Translations under genes and position numbers: made by a program
In this document: piece by piece, positions 1 to 12,335 of the stretch
Layout of the letters: each line of letters opens with the position of its first letter
Position numbering within the stretch: position 1 is the stretch's first letter
Notes under the pieces: generated by a model
Told to the model about the DNA's origin: nothing
Database searches by the model: none
What the model saw: the letters and a program-made list of their open reading frames with translations, nothing else
Assembly: GCA_008711295.1 (NCBI GenBank)
Contig: VUYV01000158.1
Span: forward strand, 462,471 to 526,470
Reading direction: 5' to 3'
DNA from: Anarhynchus alexandrinus
Taxonomy: Eukaryota; Chordata; Aves; Charadriiformes; Charadriidae
DNA: 64,000 bases

Positions 1-702
1 GGTTGCTCAGAGCCCCATCCAACCTGATCTGGAATGTTTCCAGGGATGGGGCACCTACCACCTCTTTGGGCTACCTATGCCAGTGTCTCACCGCCCTCAT
101 CGTAAACAATTTCTTCCTTCTATCTGGTCTAAATCTACCCTCTTTTAGTTTAAAACCATTACTCCTTGTCCTATTGCAACAGGCCCTGCTAAAAAGTTTG
201 TCCCCATCTTTTTTATAAGCCCACTTTAAGTACTGAAAGGCTGCAATAAGATCTCCCCGGAGCCTTCTCTTCTCCAGGCTGAACAACCCCAACTCTCTCA
301 GCCTGTCCTCATAGGAGAGGTGCTCCAGCCCTCTGATCATCTTTGTGGCCCCCCTCTGAACTCGCTCCAACAGGTCCATGTCCTTCTTATGTTGGGGGCT
401 TTACAGCTGGACGCAGTACTGCGGGTGGGGTCTCACAAGAGCAGAATAGAGGGGCAGAATCCCCTCCCTCGACCTGCTGGCCACGCTTCCTTCGATGCTG
501 CTTTCACTGCCTGTGCATTTCCTTCTTGCTCTTTAGTTTGACCAGCAGGTCTCTACTCAGCCATGCCGGTCTCTTGCCTTCCTTTCCTGATTTGTGACGC
601 CTGGGGATAGAGAACTCTTGCGCTGTGTGAAAAGCATCCTTAAAGATCTGCCAGCTCTGTTCTGCCCCCTTGTTCCAAGGGCAGTTTCCCAGGGGATTCT
701 TG
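1..702 (-). mobile_element. CR1 LINE, internally deleted, 3' end off the window
   Basis: Read on the minus strand, 713-504 encodes part of the region between endonuclease and reverse transcriptase (motifs such as [18 protein letters not shown]). 379-71 encodes the ORF2 C-terminal region ([22 protein letters not shown]...). The reverse transcriptase core between them is missing, with the junction near 497-505. The last ~90 bases and the tail lie before position 1. The frame is broken, so the copy is dead. Confidence 0.9.
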
Positions 703-941
703 TATCCAGGCATTTCATTCCTTGAATCCAGGCATAAACCAGCTACACTAAACCACTGGATTTACCATCTACAAGGTGTCAGAAGATCCCTACTGATACC
801 AGTCGTGCAGATAGAGTCAAAATATCTCCTGAGGAGAGGAAAGAAATGACCAAACACAAGTCAGGTCAAGAGGGGGATTTTGCCATTTCTGGTGGTTGTT
901 GCTATGGTGTATTGCAATATTAAGTTACAGTGCACCATCCA
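703..941. other. Unique intron, nothing recognised
   Basis: This short stretch lies between the CR1 and the start of the duplicated segment. No gene or repeat is recognised; ATCCAGGCAT occurs twice near 703-732. Confidence 0.5.
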
Positions 942-1137
942 GGAGAGGAGAAAAAGGTCCAGAACTGAGCAGAGGATCATCAAATCCAGCTGCACAGAAG
1001 CATGCATAAATCTCTTACTGATTTTGTAAATCTATGTTTGTAGGTTTGTGTGCCTTGGATAGCTGGCTGCAAAATTAAATAAAAACCAAGGGTCCAAAAT
1101 TCTTTCCCAAGGTGGCTGGGAGAAGAAACAAACAGCA

Positions 1138-1504
1138 AATCACAAAATCACAGACTAGATAAAGGTGGAAGAGACCTCTAGGGATCATCTAGTCACATCC
1201 CCTTACTCAAAGAAGGGCCATCACCTAGAGCCTGTTGCCCCAGGCCATGTCCAGTCATGTTTTGAATGTCTCCAAGTCTGGAGACTCCACAGATTCTCTG
1301 GGTAACCTGTTCCAATGTTCGATGGCCCTCACTGTAAAAAAAAAAGTGGGGGTTTGTGTTCAGAGGGAACTTCCTATGTTTCAGTTTGTGGCCATTGACT
1401 CTTGTCTTGTCACTGGGCATCACTGGAGGAGTCTGGCTCCATTTTCTTTACACCCTCCCTTCAGGTATTTTTATACGTTAATAAGATCCCCTCTGAGCCT
1501 TCTA
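1138..1504 (-). mobile_element. CR1 3'-end fragment (left copy)
   Basis: The reverse complement gives the end of CR1 ORF2 and its 3' UTR. A diverged tail lies around 1140-1155, followed by the characteristic blocks for FFTLR..HW and GHKL. The fragment stops abruptly near 1504 in the block before the [10 protein letters not shown] motif, so it is 5' truncated. It is diverged and frameshifted. Confidence 0.85.
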
Positions 1505-3106
1505 TTTATCAAAATCCTTTATGCAGAAGGGTTTTATGATGTATAAAATCTATGAGGTTGCCATAAGTCTGCATAAACTCTTCATAAAAGAGCCAGAGAG
1601 TTGGGATAGGGAAGAGTGTTGGGTTAGAAGAGGGGAGAAGAAGAGATCTTTGCTAAGACAGACCTTCCTCCTGCACCTCTGAGCAGCAAATGGATAAAGC
1701 AGGACAGGGGGAGGTAGGAGTCTCCCTCTGCAAGAGAGGAAACTTTGTTTATTCCTCTGGCTCTGGGATTTGCCTTTGCAAACCACGCTTCAGTAATACT
1801 TCCCGCTCTGTTCAACAACGGCATGTTCATGCTCCAGCCCAACAGCCCCTCAGAGAGGGAGGCTGGTTGTACTAACACTGTGGGTAGAGAGCAGCAGGAC
1901 TGCTGGGACAGTACTGGATGAGCAGGTCCCCAGGCAGCTCATCTCCCCTCAGCCTGTACCCAGTGCCACCACCAGGACTTTGCAAGTTAGGAAAGGGAAG
2001 TTCTTCATGGAAGGGCACATCCAAAAGAAAGTGTTGCATTAAAAAAACTTTCTGTGCGGGTGACCATCATGAATCATTTCATAGCTAATTTTGGCATTAA
2101 AAAAGGAAGCTTTAGAGGGCTATTTACTGTTATAAAGGCTGTCATGCAATGTCTGGGAATCTGTGCAAAGTGGCATTTCTTTACATTTTTTCCATGCAAT
2201 TTTTCCTGAATTGAAAGATGGATGATCGTTTCCTATGCCACTACAGCTTGTTTAAGAAAAAATCACAGGTCATCATTATCTTACATTGCAGTAATAAAGA
2301 AAATTCACTGCCTTTCCTAAAGGTTTTTTAGCTTTCCTAATCCACTGTCTGGGACATGGTTTGCAGATGATGCCTGTTTGTTCTACCACATCATGGACAA
2401 CCACAGTGTCCTGGATTGGGGCAGCGCTCCAATCTGGTTCCAGAAATCATTACCAGAACAGACTTTAGAAGCAGAAAAGAATATTCATAGAATTGCTGTA
2501 GATTAAAGACATAATTGAGCAAAAGGTATAGCATGTACAAACTTAATTTCACAAACATTATTAAAAGATAACGACACTATGTCCAATCCAATAAATACGC
2601 TTATTCTGAGAAGTAAAATTTTCAGATAAGGAAGGACATTCATTTTCTCTGTTTTATGCCTGAGTCTTTATAGCAAGCAGCAACTGGAGCAAAAATTTAT
2701 CTTTGCCTTTAGATATCCAAGGTTTTTAATCTCTGTTGAAAAAAATTATTTCAGATGGGTCACTGCAAGATTTTCCTATGTAGTCGTTGAAATAAGTTGG
2801 CTATGTTGATTAGTGTTACTATCATAAAGGTAAAAGGTTGGTTAGAAAATGTAGCTTTTCTGCAGTGTATGCTTATTTTCAATTTTGGGATATAATTGAA
2901 GACAACTTTGGTTAAAGGTATATTACAATATTACAATTTACAATCAAGCTGGCCGTTAAATCATCTCTCTATTTATTTTTCCTTTCTATTAACAAAATAA
3001 TATTTTAAATAGATATTTTATGTATTTCTATGCATGACAGAAAAATCTGCATAACAAATTCCTTCCACTTTGGTAAAAGTTTTACAAGGCTGGAATAAAA
3101 TCCTTG
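1505..3106. other. Unique intron, nothing recognised
   Basis: This is AT-rich intronic DNA inside the left duplicated copy (again at 3978-5579). No gene, RNA or repeat family is recognised. Short open frames on both strands near 1550-1878 show no family resemblance. Confidence 0.6.
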
Positions 3107-3412
3107 TGTAGTGGGTTGACCCTGGCCAGCAGCCAAGCACCCACACAACTGCTTGCTCACTCCTCCTCCCTCCTCCAGGAGGACAGGGGAGAGAATAGGA
3201 AAAGCAAAAGCAAGAAAACTCCTGAAAGTTGAGATAAAGACAGCTTAATAAGTGAAGGAAAGAGAAAAAATAGAGATATTAGTGATGCAAAAGCTATCAC
3301 TGACCAGCTTCCAGAAGCAGATTGATGCCCAGCCAGTCTCTGAGCAACGGCCACCTTGGAAGCCAAAATCCCCAGCTTCCTTCTTCATCTACCACAGTTT
3401 TTGCTGCTGAGC
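3107..3412. mobile_element. Avian ERV LTR, first 306 bp, cut at the N
   Basis: It begins TGTAGTGGGTTGACCCTGGC, the start of a common avian ERV LTR family. It stops at the contig end. The same sequence continues to full length at 5580. That the contig ended inside a dispersed repeat is a plausible cause of the failed join. Confidence 0.8.
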
Positions 3413-3413
3413 N
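3413..3413. other. Assembly junction (single N)
   Basis: One N separates GCTGCTGAGC from GGAGAGGAGA. About 2.47 kb on its left repeats on its right, so this is a contig join, not a read ambiguity. Confidence 0.95.
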
Positions 3414-5885
3414 GGAGAGGAGAAAAAGGTCCAGAACTGAGCAGAGGATCATCAAATCCAGCTGCACAGAAGCATGCATGAATCTCTTACTGATTTTGTA
3501 AATCTGTGTTTGTAGGCTTGTGTGCCTTGGATAGCTGGCTGCAAAATTAAATAAAAACCAAGGGTCCAAAATTCTTTCCCAAGGTGGCTGGGAGAAGAAA
3601 CAAACAGCAAATCACAAAATCACAGACTAGATAAAGGTGGAAGAGACCTCTAGGGATCATCTAGTCACATCCCCTTACTCAAAGAAGGGCCATCACCTAG
3701 AGCCTGTTGCCCCAGGCCATGTCCAGTCATGTTTTGAATGTCTCCAAGTCTGGAGACTCCACAGATTCTCTGGGTAACCTGTTCCAATGTTCGATGGCCC
3801 TCACTGTAAAAAAAAAAAGTGGGGGTTTGTGTTCAGAGGGAACTTCCTATGTTTCAGTTTGTGGCCATTGACTCTTGTCTTGTCACTGGGCATCACTGGA
3901 GGAGTCTGGCTCCATTTTCTTTACACCCTCCCTTCAGGTATTTTTATACGTTAATAAGATCCCCCCTGAGCCTTCTATTTATCAAAATCCTTTATGCAGA
4001 AGGGTTTTATGATGTATAAAATCTATGAGGTTGCCATAAGTCTGCATAAACTCTTCATAAAAGATCCAGAGAGCTGGGATAGGGAAGAGTGTTGGGTTAG
4101 AAGAGGGGAGAAGAAGAGATCTTTGCTAAGACAGACCTTCCTCCTGCACCTCTGAGCAGCAAATGGATAAAGCAGGACAGGGGGAGGTAGGAGTCTCCCT
4201 CTGCAAGAGAGGAAACTTTGTTTATTCCTCTGGCTCTGGGATTTGCCTTTGCAAACCACACTTCAGTAATACTTCCCGCTCTGTTCAACAACGGCATGTT
4301 CATGCTCCAGCCCAACAGCCCCTCAGAGAGGGAGGCTGGTTGTACTAACACTGTGGGTAGAGAGCAGCAGGACTGCTGGGACAGTACTGGATGAGCAGGT
4401 CCCCAGGCAGCTCATCTCCCCTCAGCCTGTACCCAGTGCCACCACCAGGACTTTGCAAGTTAGGAAAGGGAAGTTCTTCATGGAAGGGCACATCCAAAAG
4501 AAAGTGTTGCATTAAAAAAACTTTCTGTGCGGGTGACCATCATGAATCATTTCATAGCTAATTTTGGCATTAAAAAAGGAAGCTTTAGAGGGCTATTTAC
4601 TGTTATAAAGGCTGTCATGCAATGTCTGGGAATCTGTGCAAAGTGGCATTTCTTTACATTTTTTCCATGCAATTTTTCCTGAATTGAAAGATGGATGATC
4701 GTTTCCTATGCCACTACAGCTTGTTTAAGAAAAAATCACAGGTCATCATTATCTTACATTGCAGTAATAAAGAAAATTCACTGCCTTTCCTAAAGGTTTT
4801 TTAGCTTTCCTAATCCACTGTCTGGGACATGGTTTGCAGATGATGCCTGTTTGTTCTACCACATCATGGACAACCACAGTGTCCTGGATTGGGGCAGCGC
4901 TCCAATCTGGTTCCAGAAATCATTACCAGAACAGACTTTAGAAGCAGAAAAGAATATTCATAGAATTGCTGTAGATTAAAGACATAATTGAGCAAAAGGT
5001 ATAGCATGTACAAACTTAATTTCACAAACATTATTAAAAGATAACGACACTATGTCCAATCCAATAAATACGCTTATTCTGAGAAGTAAAATTTTCAGAT
5101 AAGGAAGGACATTCATTTTCTCTGTTTTATGCCTGAGTCTTTATAGCAAGCAGCAACTGGAGCAAAAATTTATCTTTGCCTTTAGATATCCAAGGTTTTT
5201 AATCTCTGTTGAAAAAAATTATTTCAGATGGGTCACTGCAAGATTTTCCTATGTAGTCGTTGAAATAAGTTGGCTATGTTGATTAGTGTTACTATCATAA
5301 AGGTAAAAGGTTGGTTAGAAAATGTAGCTTTTCTGCAGTGTATGCTTATTTTCAATTTTGGGATATAATTGAAGACAACTTTGGTTAAAGGTATATTACA
5401 ATATTACAATTTACAATCAAGCTGGCCGTTAAATCATCTCTCTATTTATTTTTCCTTTCTATTAACAAAATAATATTTTAAATAGATATTTTATGTATTT
5501 CTATGCATGACAGAAAAATCTGCATAACAAATTCCTTCCACTTTGGTAAAAGTTTTACAAGGCTGGAATAAAATCCTTGTGTAGTGGGTTGACCCTGGCC
5601 AGCAGCCAAGCACCCACACAACTGCTTGCTCACTCCTCCTCCCTCCTCCAGGAGGACAGGGGAGAGAATAGGAAAAGCAAAAGCAAGAAAACTCCTGAAA
5701 GTTGAGATAAAGACAGCTTAATAAGTGAAGGAAAGAGAAAAAATAGAGATATTAGTGATGCAAAAGCTATCACTGACCAGCTTCCAGAAGCAGATTGATG
5801 CCCAGCCAGTCTCTGAGCAACGGCCACCTTGGAAGCCAAAATCCCCAGCTTCCTTCTTCATCTACCACAGTTTTTGCTGCTGAGC
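3414..5885 (+). repeat. 2.47-kb duplicated segment, right copy
   Basis: This direct copy of 942-3412 starts right after the N. Here the LTR continues past 5885 into new sequence, so this copy looks like the properly extended one. Confidence 0.95.
3610..3977 (-). mobile_element. CR1 3'-end fragment (right copy of the same element)
   Basis: This is the second appearance of the CR1 fragment at 1138-1504, inside the duplicated segment. It differs by three bases: one in the A-run, one SNP near 3965, and otherwise identical by eye. It is probably one genomic element counted twice. Confidence 0.85.
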
Positions 5886-6168
5886 GTCATGATATATGCT
5901 ATGGACTATCCCTTTGGCCAGTTGGGGTCAGCTGTCCTGGCTGTGCCCCCTCCCAGCTTCTTGCCCACCCCCAGCGTGCTCACTGGGGGAGGGCAGACAG
6001 GGAGCAGGATAGGAAAAAGAGAGAGACTTGGTGCTGTGCAAGCACTGTTCAGCAATGACCAAAACCTCGGTGTGTTATCAACACTGTTTTTGCCACAAAT
6101 CCAAAACACCGCACCATAGGGGATGATATGAAGAAAATTAACTCCATCCCAACCAGCCCCAGTGTAAG
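5580..6168. mobile_element. Avian endogenous retrovirus solo LTR
   Basis: It starts TGTAGTGGGTTGACCCTGGC and includes blocks I know from avian ERV LTRs: ATCCCTTTGGCCAGTT, the CCCCTCCCAGCTTCTTG block, TGTTATCAACACTGTTTT and GAAGAAAATTAACTC. It ends near AACCAGCCCCAG. No internal retroviral genes flank it, so it is solo. The right boundary is approximate, and I found no convincing target-site duplication. The ERVL versus ERVK class is not settled. Confidence 0.8.
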
Positions 6169-8414
6169 CACTTTTACTGATCTGAGAATGGAAAGGATTG
6201 TTACTGCCTCTCCCACAGTCACCTGTGCCTCTAATTGACACTGAGACTCTGGACTTACAGTCTAGGGTGGAAAAGTTAGTTAGCCTTCACTTCTGATCTG
6301 GTCCATAACTTTAGGGAAAAGAGGGAGACCACAGAGGTAGGCAGGAGCACTGGTGTGTGCACAGAAGGCACAAAGAAATCTTTCATTAATATTAAATGCT
6401 TTGTAGCGTGTAAATTCTCTTTTAGCGATCTGATACCTATGTCACTCATCGATGAATGATGTTTTTGGACCATGCCACAGTCACACACGCTGCTCACTGA
6501 TAGTAGCAGGCTACTGAGATGAGCAATTCGATCCTTCTTGCTGCTTTCACCAGTGCCAAAGTAAGGTGTTAAGGAAGAGTGTGTTACTTCCAAAAAAAAA
6601 ATCATGCGATTGGCTTACAAATCATGAGGGTTTTTTAACGGCATTGATTTTGCTTATCGTGTTATAATTTCACTTTCAGAGTGAAGTTGACAACTTCAAA
6701 TTTGTCTATGGTCATCTCAGGTTCAAACCTCAACAATAAGTCAACCCCTACGCATGTAAGTGGCTTCCCTGTCCATTGCTTTAAGGCTGCTTTGTTTTCC
6801 TTTGCTTAGGTGGGGATCTGCCTTGCTACCGTACTGCATCCCACAGCAATTAGCCTGTATGGAAAGCTGTCCAAATAATGCTTTTTCCTGCTTCTCCACT
6901 GGTCCGGACTTCTGCAGTCCTCCACATCTGTTTGTGGCCTGTATTTCCCTCTTCTTTTGTCAGTTGTCACATTTTCTATATGTGTATCTATATCTATATA
7001 TACCCAAGTACACGAAACAGGACCAGGGTGTGGTGAATGTTGGTATACAGTGTCCCCCCAAGCTGCCAGTACTCTCCCAGGCAATGGCTGGACTACTCAG
7101 GGAATTAGCACAGCCCCAGGGTCTGCTTCCAGAAGGAAGTTTGGATGAGACTGCCCTTCTTGTCTGGGTTTGGGGTTTTGGGGAGAAGGAGCTGGAGCAG
7201 AAAGAAGATTTTAACTTTTGGGATGGAAGTGAAGTTGTCCTCAGGGCCAGACAACAGCTCCTGGTCCATTTTATTCACCAGTCTAGACATTTTCCTGCAC
7301 TGCATCAAGGTTTTTTCTTCTACTTCTTATTGCCTTATATCCACCACCATTCTCGATGTCCATTTTCTTGCTCCTCTACATCACCCAGTCCCATCTTCTT
7401 TACAGTTATTTGTGTAACCCCCAAATAAATCTTCTCTAAGGGCCTTCTGTCTCCCTGGAAACGGTGGGAATGGATGCTCGTTTTACTAGGGCTGCAGCAT
7501 GTGCAGTCAGCAGTGCCCACATCTTACCTCCTCTGAGCGGGGACTATTCTGAAAATGGGAAATTTTGCAAGACTGAAATAGAAATACTGTTTGGCGCTAA
7601 AAGTAGGCAGATTAAAATACATATCACGATAAAACCATGGAGCTGGCCACACTGCTAATCGGGGGTATTTGCTAGCAAGTGCCTATATGTAAGGTGTCAG
7701 CTCATCTCATCACCCTGATACCCAGAGAAGGGCCTCAAAACATGGAAGTCTGGGATGTGACATCCTTTCACACACCCATGCTGTGAACTGTCACCTTGCT
7801 CTGATGACACCTGTGTTGGATAGCTGTGTGCTAGAGGGAAAATATGGGAAAATGGCAACAGACAGGTCCATATTGACTCAAGCAGGTGCTGTGATGGAGC
7901 CCCGGGAAGCTGACCCCAAGTTTCTGTGGGGAACAGTGACACTGAAGCGACATTTACTCCCTGGGATGGGAATAAACGGGGGGAGGGGGACAAGGGTGCA
8001 TTGGTGCCAGAGGCCGGGAGAGGGAGTCTGAGCCGAGGAGAAGGAAAGGGAGCCAGGAAAAGTCCTCCTCACCTGCTTCCTTGGTGGTGGGATTGATGTG
8101 GCACATGGCGGGAGGACAGCAGAGCTGGAGGCAGGTCATTGCCATAGGGCAAGATCCTGCCTGTGTGTGACCCTGCAGCCTTGCCTACCAGCCGGGCCAG
8201 CAGGCTTCTGCCTCTCACTTATGATAAGAAACATTTGATAAGGGGGTTTGCAGTGGTATCATCAGCCAAGTGGGTTTTACAGCTGGGCTATTAATTACTG
8301 TGACCGTTTTATTCTGTGAACATCAGGTACGTTGTGTTTGAGTGCGTGCATGCAAAACTGTGTGTATGCATCTCCTGAAAATTTTCAATCTATAAATAGT
8401 TCATATACTTATAT
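6169..8414. other. Unique intron; one 222-codon chance frame
   Basis: No gene or repeat is recognised. The frame at 6760-7428 (+) opens at GTG, crosses a TA/TATC-rich run (6975-7005) and resembles no family I know. An opposite-strand frame overlaps it. Confidence 0.5.
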
Positions 8415-8430
8415 ACACACACACACACAC
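8415..8430 (+). repeat. (AC)8 microsatellite
   Basis: Eight AC dinucleotides follow an ATATAT-like lead. Confidence 0.95.
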
Positions 8431-11400
8431 TTAATTGTAGTAGTGACTAAATAAATCTATTTTTATCCAATCTTATGATTCACCAGACATTCACCCTCAG
8501 TTTCCTGCTGACATATGCAGCTGTAATCAAAATGCCATCCACTCTTTTCCTGCCTTTATAATGTGAAAATGGTGCAGGCTGTGGATGTATGTGATTTTTA
8601 AACTGCATTTCATTACTTCTGTGTACCCTAGCTATGAAATAATGCTTAAACACTTCCCAAATTTAGAAAAATATACATAGTGTGGTAACTTTTGAAAAAT
8701 CAGACCAAGACTAACCAAATCGGGCCCCAAAGAACAATGATTTGTTAATTTGTTTTGTATTTGTCTTAAGCTGAACTGGTCCCAGTGGGCATATTTTTAA
8801 GTATTTAAAGTAAGTTGAGGCCAGAGTCTGCTTTTGAAGATTAAAATTTGGTTTTCAAAATAGGGAGCTTACTTTTGTCAAACTTATTTCAAGCCTTGAA
8901 ATGCTCATGCACTGATCTCTGAAACAATTTTCTCTTCTTTCCTCATCCTGCCATTCTCCTTCTTGAACCCTCAAAGATAATATGTAGAAAGTATCCTCCC
9001 TCTTTTTCCTGATATCAACATGTGGTCCCTTTGAAATTATGAGCAGATTAAAAATCAGTTTTACTGGTGCCTGGGTGAGGGTAGAAGAGGGTTAACCAAA
9101 GTGAAAAGAGTCCTAGGATCAATCTGAGAAATAACTGCAACTGGTTTTTCATCATCTTTGTTTTGTCCTGCGGTAGATCCCTGGCAAGACAGTCATCACC
9201 TGAGCACCACGAGTATTTCCTAACAACTGTCGTAACACCACCCTCACCAATAACGAGTTTGACCTTGCTTCAGTCGCTCTTGTGACAGTGCTGTGGGTTT
9301 GTTGTCAGCAGCTCTGACCTGGCTTCGAGTGGGTGCTGGGAAGGAGCTCGGCACAGGGTATCTGCCGGAGCCCCCACCGCCTCTTGGACAGACCCCCACT
9401 GCTGAGCAGGCTGGAAGGAGCTGTTCTAAACCCGGCTGGGATGATTTAGTAGCGTGGTTAAAACATAAAATTATACTGCTTCATTTGGGGGGACTAGGAA
9501 TCGTGATACTTAATACCACATTTCACATTTATTCCTACTGAATGGCCCCAATGAAAATCAGATCTATTCCCTGCAGACTGGGAAATCAGGTGCCAAGATG
9601 TGGAGTAATGGAATATTTCACCTTTCAGACATGCGCATTCCTTCTAAACACAAGGAATAACTCTCAGCTGAAGACTGGGTGCACAGAAAGAGGTTGGGAT
9701 GCTCTTGGCCTTTGTAGTGGCCAGCTGAGGTCAGCGCAGGGCACAGAAGCATTTGTGCCCAGTCAGGTACGGCAGTCTCTCTCATTTCTTCTCTGTGTAC
9801 CATAATCTGAGGAAGAATGTATTGCATCAAGCTGGATGTCAGCCTCAGAGCAATGCCTCGCTACTGGATTTCCCAGGGTTTCTATGACTTTGGTTGTTGT
9901 TTTTTGCACTCCAGGAATGACAAATATTCCCTGTCCCACAGCTTCCCCTCACGTGGCAGGCACAAGGATCAGCTGGATGAAATACCTGTCTTTTGGTAGC
10001 ATCTCATCTGCATGGCAGGCTTATGTTGGGTCACCTTTGAAAAGTAGTGACAGCAAAGTTTCTAGGAAGCTGATGTACTTAGGATTTTTCCTTAACTCCA
10101 TTTTTGTTTAATCTCGGTTTCCTTGTCCACCATGTCCCATAGGGCAAACCTCAAAAAAAACCACCACCTTGTCATTTCACCAGAAGGGGCATTCTCAGTT
10201 GAAAACATGTATTAAACGTTCTGTGATTATGATGAATCGCGGAGCTGAGAGCAGACAAGTGCGCACATAATGTTTCCATTATATTGTCCTCTTTAAATTA
10301 AAGCTTGATGAGAATCAATGTCAGTGTCCTTGCCCTTGCAAGAAGAAAGGCAATACTTCACCCAGAAGTATGAAAGTAGTCGATACTTCTAAATGAGAAA
10401 AGTTAGGGACAGAGTATGTATGTATGAAATACTAAACCTATGGCAAAGGCACGTAGTGCCCACCCACTGTCTGAACATGGATAAAGACGTGATATTTCAC
10501 CTCTGTTACTTTATTGAAAGGATGTAAGAGACTTTCATGGGAAGGCAAGCTGAACTGGCTCCAAAAATGACAGAGAGAGAGAATGAGCAAAGTGTGTCTG
10601 CACCAGAAAGGAAAACCAAGAAAGAGATAATTACGTGGAGTTATCTTTCTCCATTAAATTAAACTTTCACATTTAGTTCTTGATTGACTAATCTCTGCAA
10701 TTTGCCAGATTTTGAGCTGGTATTTTTTAATACCACAGTGTAATGGTATCTGTTCCTCTCAACATGTCTGTATAAAAAATTTCTGCCAAGTAGATTTGAA
10801 TCTTCTTTTAATGCAAATACTTTACTTCCAGCTGGATACAGAAGTATCTATGCATGATGCTATGTTTAACTTGAAAGTACATTCTCTAAATTTATTTGCT
10901 TAGGCTTAGGGAGAATGTAGAAAAGTAAATCTCAGATTTCTTTCTTTATTGTTATGAATGTTCCAATTGCTCTGTTAAGTTGAAAAAATTATGTTATAAA
11001 TGTTTTAAACACCCAGTGAGTTATGGCATCTTAAAAAGAAGTTATGATAGCTTAAATTAATTAAATAAAAATAGCAATAGCTGTTCCTAAGGTGGTGCAC
11101 AAGGTGAAAGTTGCTGTGTCTATTCTGGAAGCAAGGTCAAAGGCATTTTGCAAGAGTCTAGCAAAAAAGTATCATAAAGCTGCTCCATGATGCACTTTCC
11201 ATCCTATTGTGCAATACAGTATTTTAAGTGCATTTTTAAATGGATTTGCTTTAGGAGATGCAGTGAACCATGTAATAAACTCTCCACATTTTGTTATACC
11301 AAACACAAGTTTGTCTCTGGAAAGTATACTATACAGATCAGGCTGGACTGTGCTTGGCCTGGCGTGACTGTAAATATTAATCTTTGCTTTTCATATTTTA

Positions 11401-11591
11401 ATTTTTCTAATATAACTTGGAAATTATGGCCATAACTTTACAGCCATTTTGCATTTATATTCCATGATAATCCATGGAATTAGACAGTGAAACAAAGGTA
11501 GTTTATTAGTAGTTAAAGTATTAGTTTATTTAGTTTATTTAGTTCTGTTAAATTTATTTAGTTAATACACATAATCAGATACCAAGTTCTA
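8431..11591. other. Unique intron, nothing recognised
   Basis: This is ordinary AT-rich intron with only short chance frames. A degenerate TTTATTTAG-type run sits around 11510-11570. Confidence 0.55.
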
Positions 11592-11896
11592 GTACTCCTG
11601 TGCGATCTGTCCCTCTCCCCTCTTCTCTCTTCTTGCTATGTTTTTTTTATTTATTTAATCTTTCTTCTTTCCTTCTTGTCTTCCTTCTTTGCCGTCTTTT
11701 AATTCTATGTCTCTCCTCTCCCTTCCTATAATACTCCTTCCTCTTTTCACCTTCATACTTTTTCTCTTTCCATATTCCTTTCTATCTCCATTGTTCTTTA
11801 TTGTCCTTCTGCATTCTCCATGGTGTTCCTTTTCTTTCCCTGCTTTCTCCCTTGCTCTCTCTTTCCCAAGTTCCCTTCTTCCTTTTCTTCTCATAC
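11592..11896 (+). repeat. Long pyrimidine-rich tract
   Basis: About 300 bases are overwhelmingly C and T, with scattered purines, built of irregular TTCC/TCTC/CTT runs. The complementary strand therefore shows a K/R/E-rich pseudo-protein frame (11655-11894) that is a composition artefact. The tract sits deep in the intron, far from the acceptor. Confidence 0.85.
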
Positions 11897-12194
11897 AAGG
11901 CTAAATTACAAGAGGAGAGCAGAGTTGGGTGGATATCGGTGTCTCTCACAGTGGCTCCTTCCAATGGCAAATACTGCCTGGGAGGGTAAATGCTGATATC
12001 CACAGATAGCATGTTAGGGAATAACACTGGTACTAAGGTAGATTGTATTTGGTGGTTCACAGGCAGATAAGAAAACGGCTTCTCTGACCCAGTAACCTTC
12101 TAATTTAGCAGTAAAAGATGATGAAAGATAAGCCTAGAAAGGCACAGGACATGCTGCCCTTAATATGTGGGTTTTCTTTGTGATTCCATCACAG

Positions 12195-12335
12195 ATTTAA
12201 CATGTGATCCTGGGCAAGCCATTCAATCTCAGTGCATCTGTTTCTTCATCTGGAAAGGTGAGGATCACGCGTGCCTGCCTTACAAAATACTGTGAAAGGA
12301 ACATCGGTAATCCATGTCTCAAGCATTATGGGAGG
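12195..12335 (+). mobile_element. MIR-like ancient tRNA-derived SINE relic
   Basis: The order of blocks matches MIR: TGTGATCCTGGGCAAGCCATTCAATCTC, then TGCATCTGTTTCTTCATCTGGAAA, then a diverged 3' part around ACAAAATACTGTGAAAGGA. In MIR these correspond to TGTGACCTTGGGCAAGTCACTT..., CTCAGTTTCC.CATCTGTAAAATG and GTGAGGATTAAATGA. Divergence is high, as expected for an ancient amniote SINE. Confidence 0.65.

Larger units (their letters stand above)
942..3412 (+). repeat. 2.47-kb duplicated segment, left copy
   Basis: This is near-identical to 3414-5885. By eye the differences are at 1008, 1034, 1045, 1492, 1592, 1601 and 1787, plus one base in the A-run near 1336-1345. The copy ends exactly at the N. 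It contains a CR1 fragment, unique DNA and the first 306 bp of an LTR. Confidence 0.95.

Noticed and set aside
942..5885. CRISPR-like or satellite array
   Set aside because: Only two long copies, separated by an assembly N; no short regular repeats or spacers.
3107..6168. A full provirus with LTRs at 3107 and 5580
   Set aside because: The DNA between them is the duplicated intron and CR1 fragment with no retroviral genes. The left LTR is the cut copy of the right one.
6760..7428. 222-codon open frame on the plus strand
   Set aside because: It starts at GTG, resembles no known family, passes through a TA/TATC-rich run, and has an opposite-strand frame over it. Most likely a chance frame in the intron.
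11655..11894. K/R/E-rich minus-strand frame
   Set aside because: Composition artefact of the pyrimidine tract.
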